From the NCBI RefSeq assembly GCF_003719195.1, contig NZ_CP024996.1, forward strand, positions 4,526,001-4,590,000: a DNA stretch of 64,000 bases, given 5' to 3'. Position numbers and translations under genes: made by a program. This DNA is from Herbaspirillum rubrisubalbicans (GTDB lineage Bacteria > Pseudomonadota > Gammaproteobacteria > Burkholderiales > Burkholderiaceae_D). The notes under the pieces are model-generated. The model was not told the DNA's origin. It made no database searches and saw nothing but the letters and a program-made list of their open reading frames with translations. Positions 1 to 7,555 of this stretch are shown here, in pieces. The stretch's first letter is position 1. Every line of letters begins with the position of its first letter.

Positions 1-2
1 GT

Positions 3-842
3 GCCGCGGCGCTGCTGCACATCTCGCAACCGCCGCTCACACGGCAGATCGCGGCATTGGAGAAAGAGCTGGACGCGCAATTGTTCGACCGCAGCAAACG
101 CGCCATCCAGCTCACCGCAGCGGGCAAACATTTCTATCGCGACAGCACAGAAATCTTCAAGGCCCTGGAGCGGGCCAAACGCAACGTGGCCTCTTCCAGC
201 AGCGGCACGCTTGGCGCCTTGAAGGTGGGTTTCATGATGTCCTCGGCCTATAACATCCTGCCGGCGGTGACGCGCCATTACTCGGCGGCCTATCCTGACG
301 TGGACCTGCGCATGAGCGAATACCTGCCCAACCTGCTGGCCACCGATCTGGAAGATGAGAAGGTCGATGTGGGCATCATGTATCGCCCCGAGGATTGCCG
401 TCGCCTCGACAGCCACACCATCTACGCCGAACCCTTGCTGGCGGTGCTGCCGCGCGCGCATCGGCTGGCCGGCAAGCCTGCCATCTCGGCCGCCGAACTG
501 GCCGAGGATGCCTTCATCAGCATCCCGCGTGCGATTGCCCCGGTGGTGTTCGACCTCATCCTGCAACACTGTCAATTACATGGCTTCCGCCCGCGCATCG
601 TGCTGGAAACCAACCTGCAGCAGACCATCGTCAACCTGGTCGGCGAAGGCCTGGGCGTGGCCCTGGTACCGACCTCGATGCAGGCCATGCATCTGGAGAG
701 CACGGTGTTCAAGCCGCTGATAGGCGCACCGATGGTGGAGGTCGCGGTGGTCTGGAACCGGGAGAATACCAATCCCTGCATACGGACCTTTGCGCAGACA
801 GCGGTGGAAGTGTGGAGCAGGATGCAGCCGCTGCATGGCTAG
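3..842 (+). CDS. LysR-family transcriptional regulator (5' truncated by window)
   Basis: The reading frame is open from the first bases, so the true start lies outside the window. The visible N-terminus is the second half of a LysR winged helix-turn-helix (HISQPPLTRQIAALEKEL, then LFDR and LTAAG), followed by an effector-binding domain with GEGLGVALVPTS near the end, of the CbnR/BenM type. Roughly 20 residues are missing compared with a normal ~300-residue LysR protein. It faces the leftward TRAP/dehydrogenase operon tail to tail. It may regulate that operon, but LysR genes are more often divergent from their targets, so this is a guess. The effector is unknown. Confidence 0.9.
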   Translation, partial: AAALLHISQPPLTRQIAALEKELDAQLFDRSKRAIQLTAAGKHFYRDSTEIFKALERAKRNVASSSSGTLGALKVGFMMSSAYNILPAVTRHYSAAYPDVDLRMSEYLPNLLATDLEDEKVDVGIMYRPEDCRRLDSHTIYAEPLLAVLPRAHRLAGKPAISAAELAEDAFISIPRAIAPVVFDLILQHCQLHGFRPRIVLETNLQQTIVNLVGEGLGVALVPTSMQAMHLESTVFKPLIGAPMVEVAVVWNRENTNPCIRTFAQTAVEVWSRMQPLHG

Positions 843-853
843 AACACATCATG

Positions 854-887
854 AAAAAAGACCCGGACGCGCTGACACGCCCGGGTC
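854..887 (-). terminator. Intrinsic terminator of the TRAP/SDR operon
   Basis: Inverted repeat GACCCGG (860-866) / CCGGGTC (881-887), with a further GCG/CGC pairing inside the loop. On the minus strand it is followed by six T residues. It lies 72 bp past the stop of the last leftward dehydrogenase and just after the rightward LysR gene, so it may serve both. Confidence 0.75.
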
Positions 888-958
888 ATCAAACCGCAGC
901 AGGTCGGCTTCCACGCCCGCCTGACCGCGATCAACAAACACTGCTCAACACCGCAATT

Positions 959-1759
959 TCATCCTGCACAGCGCAGCGACAAGCCGCCATCGACAATCAT
1001 GTCCAGCCCCGTGATGTAACGCGCATGGTCGGAAGCCAGGAACAGCGACGCATGAGCCACATCCCAGGCATCCCCCATGAAACCCATCGGACATTGCGCA
1101 TCGCGCTGGGCGCACATCTGTTCGATATCGCCGCCGTAGGCCGCCTTCAACGGTTCGCGGATCATCGAGGTATTCATCATGCCCGGCAGCACGCAATTGG
1201 CGCGGATGCCCATGGCGGCGTACTGCATCGCCACGTTCTTGGTGAAGGCCAGGATCGCCGCCTTGGTGGCGCTGTAGCCGAGATAGGGAAAACCGATCCA
1301 GCGCAGCGCCGCCACCGAGGAGATATTCACAATGGCGCCCTTCCTCTGTCGCTCCATGATGGGCAGCACATGCTTGTGCGTCAGGAACAGGCTGGTCTGG
1401 TTCACCGCCACCAGGCGGTTCCAGCTCTCCTCGCTGGTTTCGACCGCCCCGCCGAGCTCGGCGATGCCGACGTTGTTGTGCAAGACGTCGACCCGGCCGA
1501 AGTGATCCATGGCCGCCTCGGCCATGGCCTTGACCTCATCGCTGCGCGAGACGTCGACCGCCAGCACTTCGCAGATGCCACCTTCACGGCGGATGATGTC
1601 CTGCGTTTCCAGAGCGGCCTGGATGCTGCGATCCACCGCCAGCACCCGGCCACCCTGGCGCGCATACAGTACGGCGGCGGCCTTGCCATTGCCCCAGCCC
1701 TCGCCCACCGAGCCGGCGCCGGTGACGATGATGGCGCGGTCTTGCATCAGCTTGTCCAT
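959..1759 (-). CDS. SDR-family NAD(P)-dependent oxidoreductase
   Basis: A 266-residue classical short-chain dehydrogenase: N-terminal Rossmann motif, NNVG strand motif, catalytic Ser in VNISS and the YSATK Tyr/Lys pair, ending with the usual ITGLDMIVDGG segment. The glycine-rich loop is longer than usual (TGAGSVGEGWGNG instead of TGxxxGIG). A good ribosome-binding site (AGGAG, 7 nt before ATG) fixes the start. It is the last gene of a leftward operon with a second SDR and a TRAP transporter, so it probably oxidises a hydroxyl of the imported acid or an intermediate. The substrate cannot be told from sequence. Confidence 0.9.
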   Translation of the reverse strand: MDKLMQDRAIIVTGAGSVGEGWGNGKAAAVLYARQGGRVLAVDRSIQAALETQDIIRREGGICEVLAVDVSRSDEVKAMAEAAMDHFGRVDVLHNNVGIAELGGAVETSEESWNRLVAVNQTSLFLTHKHVLPIMERQRKGAIVNISSVAALRWIGFPYLGYSATKAAILAFTKNVAMQYAAMGIRANCVLPGMMNTSMIREPLKAAYGGDIEQMCAQRDAQCPMGFMGDAWDVAHASLFLASDHARYITGLDMIVDGGLSLRCAG

Positions 1760-1791
1760 GCGCTTCTCCTGATCGGATTCCAGGTCAGATA

Positions 1792-2562
1792 TCAGATATC
1801 CAACACGCCACCGGCCATGAAGCCGCCATCGACCGGCAGCACATGGCCGGTGATGTAGGACGATTCATCAGCGGCCAGATAGCACACCGCCGAGGCGATC
1901 TCATCGGTGGTGCCATAGCGATGCATGGGCACCAGGCGGTAGTAGCTCTCGCGGGTCTGCTCGGAATGCATGGCCTGCGTCATCTGGGTTTCCACCGGGC
2001 CGGGGGCGACACTGTTGACGGTGATGCCGTGCTGCGCCAACTCGATGGCCATCTGACGCGTCAGGGCAATGACGGCGGCCTTGGAGGTGCCATAGGCAGT
2101 ACGTCCGGCACCGGCACGCAGGCCCGAGATGGAAGAGATGTTGACGATGCGGCCCCAGCGCTGTTTCACCATCAGCCGCGCCGCGTGCTGGCCGGCCAGC
2201 ATGACGCCGGTGACATTGACATTCATGGTCAGCAGCCAGTTCTCCAGCGGATAGTCGAGGAAGCAATAGGTGCGCGCCACGCCGGCATTGTTGACCAGGA
2301 CATCGCAGCGACCATAGTCTTTTTCGATGTCGGCAAAAGCCGAGGCAATCGAGTCCGCACTGCCCAGGTCCATCTGCACGGGTGCAGCACGATGGCCCGC
2401 TGCGACCAGCGCCTGCGCAGTGCTGGCAGCGGCTTCCAGATTGATGTCGGCCACCAGCACGGTGTGTCCGCGTGCGGCCAGTTGTTGGGAAATGCTGGCG
2501 CCGATACCCATGGCTCCGCCCGTCACGAGCGCCACGCGGGCGCCGCTATCATGTTGATTCAT
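1792..2562 (-). CDS. SDR-family oxidoreductase (3-oxoacyl-ACP reductase/glucose dehydrogenase type)
   Basis: A 256-residue short-chain dehydrogenase with TGGAMGIGASI, NNAGVA, NISSISG, YGTSKAA and the C-terminal YITGHVLPVDGG. The frame is open 26 codons further upstream, but the ATG at 2562 (MNQHDSG) is chosen because GGAGA lies at the right distance and the alternative N-terminus (GGLFFFPAEAA) comes from a hairpin in the DNA. It lies 32 bp before the next SDR and 119 bp after the TRAP permease, so it is in the same operon. Two successive SDRs plus a TRAP importer suggest catabolism of a hydroxy acid or sugar acid; this is inference. Confidence 0.9.
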   Translation of the reverse strand: MNQHDSGARVALVTGGAMGIGASISQQLAARGHTVLVADINLEAAASTAQALVAAGHRAAPVQMDLGSADSIASAFADIEKDYGRCDVLVNNAGVARTYCFLDYPLENWLLTMNVNVTGVMLAGQHAARLMVKQRWGRIVNISSISGLRAGAGRTAYGTSKAAVIALTRQMAIELAQHGITVNSVAPGPVETQMTQAMHSEQTRESYYRLVPMHRYGTTDEIASAVCYLAADESSYITGHVLPVDGGFMAGGVLDI

Positions 2563-2580
2563 ATTGTCTCCGTGAGTGTT

Positions 2581-2619
2581 GGCGGCCTCGGCAGGAAAAA
2601 AAAAGAGGCCGCCGTTTTT
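2581..2619. other. Intercistronic hairpin between TRAP permease and SDR
   Basis: Perfect 9-bp inverted repeat GGCGGCCTC (2581-2589) / GAGGCCGCC (2605-2613) with a 15-nt A-rich spacer. A T-run follows on the plus strand only, although the flanking genes are on the minus strand. In the leftward mRNA the stem ends about 10 nt before the ribosome-binding site of the SDR gene, so it could limit read-through or protect a processed end. Confidence 0.45.
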
Positions 2620-2681
2620 AATTCGTCGCTGGCAGGTCAATCATGGAAAATCCCCGATCGCTCGCATGACTGGTGAGACGA

Positions 2682-4565
2682 TCAGAGGAAGCCGATGGAA
2701 ATCCAAGGCACGAAGGCCACCACCAACAGCGCCACCACCAGCGCGGCCAGATAGCCCCAGACCCGGTTGAAGACGCCGTCCGGCGAGACCTTGCCGATGG
2801 CGCAGGCGGCATAGAAGCCCACGCCAAAGGGTGGTGCAAACAGGCCGATGCCCATGGCCAGGATCACCACCATCGCATAGTGCACGTCATGCACGCCCAG
2901 CGAACGAGCCACCGGGAACAACAGCGGCCCGAACAGCACGATGGCGGGAATGCCTTCCAGCAGGCTGCCCAGCACGATGAAGATGACGATGGTAATGAGC
3001 AGGAAACCGGCAGCACCGCCCGGCACGCCCTGCATGATCGCCACCAGCTTGGCCGAGAACCCCGACTGTGTCAGTGCCCAGGCCATGGCGGTGGCCATGC
3101 CGATGATGAGCAGGATGGCGCCCGACAAGGCCGCTGCCTCGATGAGCATGGGATAAAGACGTTTGAAATCCAGGTGCCGCATGAACAGGTGCATGACCAG
3201 TCCCACCACCACCGTATAGGCCACGCCGATGGTGGCCACTTCGGTGGCCGTGGCCACGCCTTCGATGACCGCCACGCGGATCAGCATGGGTAGCGCCAAT
3301 GCGGGAATGGCAGCAATCAGGGTCTTGAGGATCAAAGAGACAGGGGCGCGCTTGACCGCGGGCATGGGTTCGCGCCGGGCACGCCTCCAGCACACCACGG
3401 CAATGGCGAGGGTGGCAATGGCGGCCGGCATCAGGCCACCGATAAAGAGCGCCGTGATCGACACGCTGCACACGGCGCCGATGGTGATCAACACCAGGCT
3501 GGGTGGGATGGTCTCGGTCATGGCACCCGACGACGAGAGCAGCGCTACCAGTTCTTCGGGCTGGGAGCCGCGCTTTTTCATCTCGGGGAACAAGGCCGGG
3601 GCGATGGCGGCCATGTCGGCGGCCTTGGAACCGGAAATACCGGAGACCAGGAACATCGCCCCCAGCAATACGTATTGCAGACCGCCGCGCACATGGCCCA
3701 GCAGCGCTGCCATGAAATCGATCAGGGTCTTGGCCAGGCCCGACTGTTCCAACAGCGAGCCCAGCAGCACGAACAGCGGCACCGACAACAGGATCAGGCT
3801 GGACATGCCCTCATCCATGCGACTGACCACGATCATCAGCGGGGCCGTGGTGGCCAGTGCGAGATAGGCCATGGTGGCGGTGCCGAAGGCGAAGGCAATG
3901 GGAATGCCAGCGGCCACGCACACGCCGATCAACAGCACGAAGAAGACGATCAGGTTGTAGTTGCCCATGGCCAGCAGCATCGGCTTGGCCAGCCATAGTG
4001 CCGCGCCGATCACGGCCACCACCGCCAACGCCGAGAGCAGCAGGCGCAGCGTGGTCATGGCGGCCATGCGCGAGACCGCTGCCAGCAGCATCAGGATGGC
4101 GCCCACCGGCAAGGCCGCAGCGCGCAGGCCATCGGGGATTTCCAGGGCCGGGGTGGTGATGGGCATCTGTTCCACCGCGTGATCGATGGCCGGATGGATC
4201 ACCATCAATACGAAGATGCAGACCACCAGCGCGGCCACCGTCTCCAGCCAGATACGGCCCTGCTCGGAACACTTGTTGATGATGGCGGTGAGCCGCATGT
4301 GCTCGCCGCGATCCAGGGCCAGCACCGCGCCCAGCATGGAGAGCCAGATGAAGAGCATCGAGGCCAGTTCGTCCGACCACACCAGCGGATCATGCAAGGC
4401 GTAGCGATAGATCACACCGGTCAGCAGCACCACGGTCTCGGCCAGCACCAAGCCGGCGGCCACCGCGCCCACCACCTGCATGACCAGGCGATTCAAACCG
4501 ACCAGCGCGCGCGCAGCCGGATGCAGCCTGGCCGGGGCGCGATAAGTCATTGCAGCTTCCATCAT
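2682..4565 (-). CDS. TRAP transporter permease, fused DctQ-DctM
   Basis: About 627 residues. Residues ~10-180 are a four-helix small TRAP subunit (DctQ, with a W-S-D-E-L-A segment). Residues ~190-627 are the large DctM subunit with many hydrophobic helices and LSVPLFVLLGSLLEQSG, GGLMPA and VGFYAACAIGKVSP segments. Fused QM proteins are a known TRAP arrangement. Start: the frame opens with TTG-ATG-ATG; an ATG at 4565 or 4562 sits 4-7 nt after GGAG. The permease uses a Na+ gradient to import the ligand delivered by the binding protein encoded 87 bp upstream. Confidence 0.92.
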   Translation of the reverse strand: MMEAAMTYRAPARLHPAARALVGLNRLVMQVVGAVAAGLVLAETVVLLTGVIYRYALHDPLVWSDELASMLFIWLSMLGAVLALDRGEHMRLTAIINKCSEQGRIWLETVAALVVCIFVLMVIHPAIDHAVEQMPITTPALEIPDGLRAAALPVGAILMLLAAVSRMAAMTTLRLLLSALAVVAVIGAALWLAKPMLLAMGNYNLIVFFVLLIGVCVAAGIPIAFAFGTATMAYLALATTAPLMIVVSRMDEGMSSLILLSVPLFVLLGSLLEQSGLAKTLIDFMAALLGHVRGGLQYVLLGAMFLVSGISGSKAADMAAIAPALFPEMKKRGSQPEELVALLSSSGAMTETIPPSLVLITIGAVCSVSITALFIGGLMPAAIATLAIAVVCWRRARREPMPAVKRAPVSLILKTLIAAIPALALPMLIRVAVIEGVATATEVATIGVAYTVVVGLVMHLFMRHLDFKRLYPMLIEAAALSGAILLIIGMATAMAWALTQSGFSAKLVAIMQGVPGGAAGFLLITIVIFIVLGSLLEGIPAIVLFGPLLFPVARSLGVHDVHYAMVVILAMGIGLFAPPFGVGFYAACAIGKVSPDGVFNRVWGYLAALVVALLVVAFVPWISIGFL

Positions 4566-4652
4566 CAAGCTCCAGCGAAATTGAAGTCAGGGCCGACGGG
4601 CGAGACAGCCATTACCTGGCCGCTCGCCACCTGACCCTCACGGGTCAGCCGT

Positions 4653-5687
4653 TCAGGCCAGCTTGCCGGTGTATTTTTCCAGCAGTGCCCAGGGTTCGTC
4701 ACCGAACTTCTTTTTCCACTCGGCGTAGAACCCGGCCGTGCGCAACTTGGCGCGGAAGGAGTCGGCGTCGGCATTGTTGAAGACCAGCCCCTTGCCCTTC
4801 ATTTCATCGACCAGCGAATCGTTGAGCTTGCGCACATCGGCGCGCTGATTCATGGCGGCTTCGTTGATGATGCGCGCCATCAGTTCCTGCAAGTCCTTGG
4901 GCAGGCGCTCGAAGGACTTCTTGTTGCCCAGGAACCAGAAGCCATCCCACATGTGGTTGGTGATGGAACAGTACTTCTGCACTTCGTAGAGCTTGGCCGT
5001 GGAGATGATGGCCATGGGGTTTTCCTGGCCTTCCACGATCTTGGTCTGCAGGGCTGAATAGACCTCGGCGAAGTTGATCGAGGTCGGGGCTGCATCGAAG
5101 GCCTTGAACATCGAGGTCCACAGGGGGCTGGGCGGCACGCGCAGCTTCATGCCCTTGAGGTCGTCGGCGGTCTTGATGGGACGGGTGCTGTTGGTGATCT
5201 GGCGATAGCCGTTGTCCCAGATCTTCTCGAAGGCGAACAGGGTGGATTTGGATTCGATCTGCTTGCGCACGTGCGCGCCCAGTTCGCCATCCATGGCTGG
5301 CCACACCTGGCTGTAATCCTTGAAGGCGAAGCCGATGCCGGAAATCTGCGCCGATGGCACCAGCGTCCCCAGGATCAGCGGCGAGAGCGTGAAGAAATCG
5401 ATGGCGCCGGCCCGCACTTGCGAGAGCATGTCGGTATCGGTGCCCAACTGGTTGTTGGGGTAGAGCTGCAACTCGATGCGGCCCTTGGATTGCTCGGCGA
5501 TGGCGGCGGCCATTTCCTTGGCGCGCGCATTCATCGGGTGGGTGACCGGCAGATTGTTGGCGTACTTGAAGCTGAACTCGGCGGCGTGGGCCGCATTGCT
5601 GGACAGGCCCGTGGCGGCAGCCGCAGAAGCGAGCGAAGCGGTCTTCAGAAAATGACGGCGCGTGAATTTGCCAGTGGAATGGTCCAT
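4653..5687 (-). CDS. TRAP transporter substrate-binding protein (DctP type), Tat signal
   Basis: A 344-residue periplasmic solute receptor. The N-terminus carries a twin-arginine signal (TRRHFLKTASLASAAAATG, cleavage near AHA-AEF), so export folded through Tat is predicted. The DctP domain follows, with ADDLKGMKLRVP containing the arginine that in this family binds the ligand carboxylate, and the typical EVYSALQTKIVEGQENP segment. It is the first gene of the leftward operon (GGAG 9 nt before the ATG). The ligand is probably an organic acid, not identifiable here. Confidence 0.93.
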   Translation of the reverse strand: MDHSTGKFTRRHFLKTASLASAAAATGLSSNAAHAAEFSFKYANNLPVTHPMNARAKEMAAAIAEQSKGRIELQLYPNNQLGTDTDMLSQVRAGAIDFFTLSPLILGTLVPSAQISGIGFAFKDYSQVWPAMDGELGAHVRKQIESKSTLFAFEKIWDNGYRQITNSTRPIKTADDLKGMKLRVPPSPLWTSMFKAFDAAPTSINFAEVYSALQTKIVEGQENPMAIISTAKLYEVQKYCSITNHMWDGFWFLGNKKSFERLPKDLQELMARIINEAAMNQRADVRKLNDSLVDEMKGKGLVFNNADADSFRAKLRTAGFYAEWKKKFGDEPWALLEKYTGKLA

Positions 5688-5947
5688 CTGTGTTGTCTCC
5701 TGTTTGTCGATTTATCTGTCTAGTTCTACCTCTGCCGACGTCCGCTACCTTGGGTGCCACGGATCTGGCGTGCAGCGCCCTGTCCCGGTCGTCAACACTG
5801 CCTATGCCGCGATAGAGCAATTTGGATGCCATGTTGCTCATCGTTATCGGCATTGCGCCTGTATTCTCGGCGATAAGGGCGGCGCTGTACAAGAGTGCAG
5901 CCATCACATCGGGCATTTATTTGCGCTTAATGCTCCTGCCTGCTCCT

Positions 5948-5994
5948 GCGACAGCTGTCGCATCTACTGTCGCCGCACTGTCGCCGCAGCGACA
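5948..5994. repeat. Cluster of TGTCGC/GCGACA repeats at helical spacing
   Basis: Perfect palindrome GCGACAGCTGTCGC (5948-5961), then two adjacent 11-bp copies of ACTGTCGCCGC (5966-5976, 5977-5987), then an inverted GCGACA (5989-5994). The TGTCGC cores start at 5956, 5968 and 5979, that is 11-12 bp apart, on one face of the helix. This looks like a multi-site operator; the protein that binds it is unknown. Confidence 0.5.
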
Positions 5995-6052
5995 CCTGTC
6001 AATGCTGCCCACTGGCAACAACTGGCAACAACTGACGGTTGCGGCAGCATGA

Positions 6053-6082
6053 TTTACGTTAACGTAAAGTCCGTGCTATCTT
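6053..6082 (+). promoter_or_regulatory. Candidate promoter and 16-bp palindromic operator for the thiolase/acyl-CoA ligase genes
   Basis: TTTACGTTAACGTAAA (6053-6068) is a perfect palindrome. Its left end can serve as a -35 (TTTACG, 6053-6058), followed after 18 bp by TATCTT (6077-6082) as -10. An operator lying in the -35/-10 spacer is typical of MerR-family control. The sequence resembles the TTTACGT-type sites described for the branched-chain/fatty-acid regulator LiuR (recalled, not checked). Confidence 0.5.
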
Positions 6083-6250
6083 CATCCGCTCGGCCGTGGC
6101 GCTGCTGTGCGCCGGCCCCAGGAGCGGGACAAGATGCCGCCACGGCAAGCGACCTGCGCGTGGCATCGAATTTGCATCCTGCCCTTGCATGAACCGGAGC
6201 CAGGTCGCGCCCACCAGCGCGCTCCCCCTATCGTCTGACAAGGACTCACC

Positions 6251-7432
6251 ATGACTGCTTCTGCATCCTCACCCTGCATCACCGGCTGGCATCATTCCCA
6301 ATTCGGCAAGCTCGACGGTATCGATCCCGAAGTGCTGATCGGCCAGGTGGCCAAGGCCGCCATCGAGCACGCCGGGCTGCCACCGGAAGACATCGATTCG
6401 GTCCACTTCGGCACCTTCAATGCCGGCTTCCTGTATCAGGATTTTCCTTCTTCACTGGTCATGAACACGCTGCCGCAACTGCGCTTCAAACCCGCCACGC
6501 GGCTGGAAAATGCCTGTGCCACCGGCTCGGCGGCGATCCATTCCGGCCTGCAGGCGATCCAGGCCGGGCACGCCAAGCACGTGCTGGTGATCGGCTTTGA
6601 AAAGATGACCGAACTGGCCACCGCGCAGGTGGGCGAAGTCTTGCTCAAGGCTTGCTATACCAAGGAAGAAGCCGGCATTCCGGGCGGCTTTGCGGGGGTC
6701 TTCGGCAAGATCGCGCAGAGCTACTTCGAGCGCTTTGGCGACCAGTCCGATGCGCTGGCCATGATCGCGGCCAAGAACCACAAGAATGGCATGGCCAACC
6801 CTTACGCCCACATGCGCAAGGATTTCGGTTTCGAGTTCTGCCGTACCGTGTCCGACAAGAATCCCTTCGTGGCCGGTCCGCTCAAGCGCACCGATTGCTC
6901 GCTCATCTCCGATGGCGCGGCGGCCTTGGTCATCAGCGCTGCCGATGTGGCGCGCTCGATGCCGCGTGCGGTGCAGTTCCGCGCCGCGGTGCACGTCAAT
7001 GATTTCCTGCCGCTGTCGCGTCGCGACCCGACCCGTTTCGAAGCGGCCGAGCTGGCCTGGAAGAAGGCGCTGGGCCAAGCCAGCCTGAGCCTGGATGATC
7101 TGTCGCTGGTGGAAACCCATGACTGCTTCACCGTGGCCGAGCTGCTGGAATACGAAGCCATGGGCCTGGCCCCGCACGGCCAGGGCGCACGCGTGATCGC
7201 CGAGGGCATCACCGCCAAGGATGGCAAGCTGCCGGTCAATCCTTCCGGTGGCCTCAAGTCCAAGGGCCATCCGGTGGGTGCTACCGGCGTGTCCATGCAC
7301 GTAATGGCGGCCATGCAGGCGGCCCACGATGCGGGGGACATGCAGATCGCCAATGCGCGTTATGCCGGCGTGTTCAACATGGGGGGCGCGGCGGTGGCCA
7401 ACTATGTGAGCATTCTGGAGCGTGTGAACTAA
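6251..7432 (+). CDS. Thiolase family protein (SCP-2/acetyl-CoA acetyltransferase type)
   Basis: A 393-residue thiolase-fold enzyme. The nucleophilic cysteine is in ENACATGSAA (about residue 89), the HDCF motif in ETHDCFTVAELLEYE, and the CoA-site loop is NPSGGLKSKGHPVGATG. The C-terminal catalytic CxGxGxG of biosynthetic thiolases is replaced by MGGAA, as in the sterol-carrier-protein X/thiolase-like branch. It would cleave or form a 3-oxoacyl-CoA. It is followed 123 bp later by an acyl-CoA ligase in the same direction, so the pair probably activates and shortens an unidentified acid. Confidence 0.9.
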   Translation: MTASASSPCITGWHHSQFGKLDGIDPEVLIGQVAKAAIEHAGLPPEDIDSVHFGTFNAGFLYQDFPSSLVMNTLPQLRFKPATRLENACATGSAAIHSGLQAIQAGHAKHVLVIGFEKMTELATAQVGEVLLKACYTKEEAGIPGGFAGVFGKIAQSYFERFGDQSDALAMIAAKNHKNGMANPYAHMRKDFGFEFCRTVSDKNPFVAGPLKRTDCSLISDGAAALVISAADVARSMPRAVQFRAAVHVNDFLPLSRRDPTRFEAAELAWKKALGQASLSLDDLSLVETHDCFTVAELLEYEAMGLAPHGQGARVIAEGITAKDGKLPVNPSGGLKSKGHPVGATGVSMHVMAAMQAAHDAGDMQIANARYAGVFNMGGAAVANYVSILERVN

Positions 7433-7555
7433 CCATACAAAAACAAGCTCACCGCGCCGTCTGCTCGTTGGCAGGCGGCGCGAAAGATGAAGCCACGCGC
7501 CAAAAAACAGAACGTGGCAAGTCCATCCATTCCTATCAGAACAACGAGTGAGACG

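Larger units (their letters stand above)
5688..6250. promoter_or_regulatory. 563-bp divergent regulatory region between TRAP operon and thiolase operon
   Basis: No convincing coding frame. It must contain both divergent promoters. Visible structure: a 14-bp palindrome and TGTCGC repeats (5948-5994), two copies of ACTGGCAACA (about 6013-6032), and a 16-bp perfect palindrome at 6053-6068 with promoter-like hexamers. Each is listed separately. Confidence 0.6.

Noticed and set aside
395..1858. 487-codon rightward frame over the SDR genes
   Set aside because: It is the antisense of real SDR genes; His/Arg/Gly-rich composition is a codon-bias artefact.
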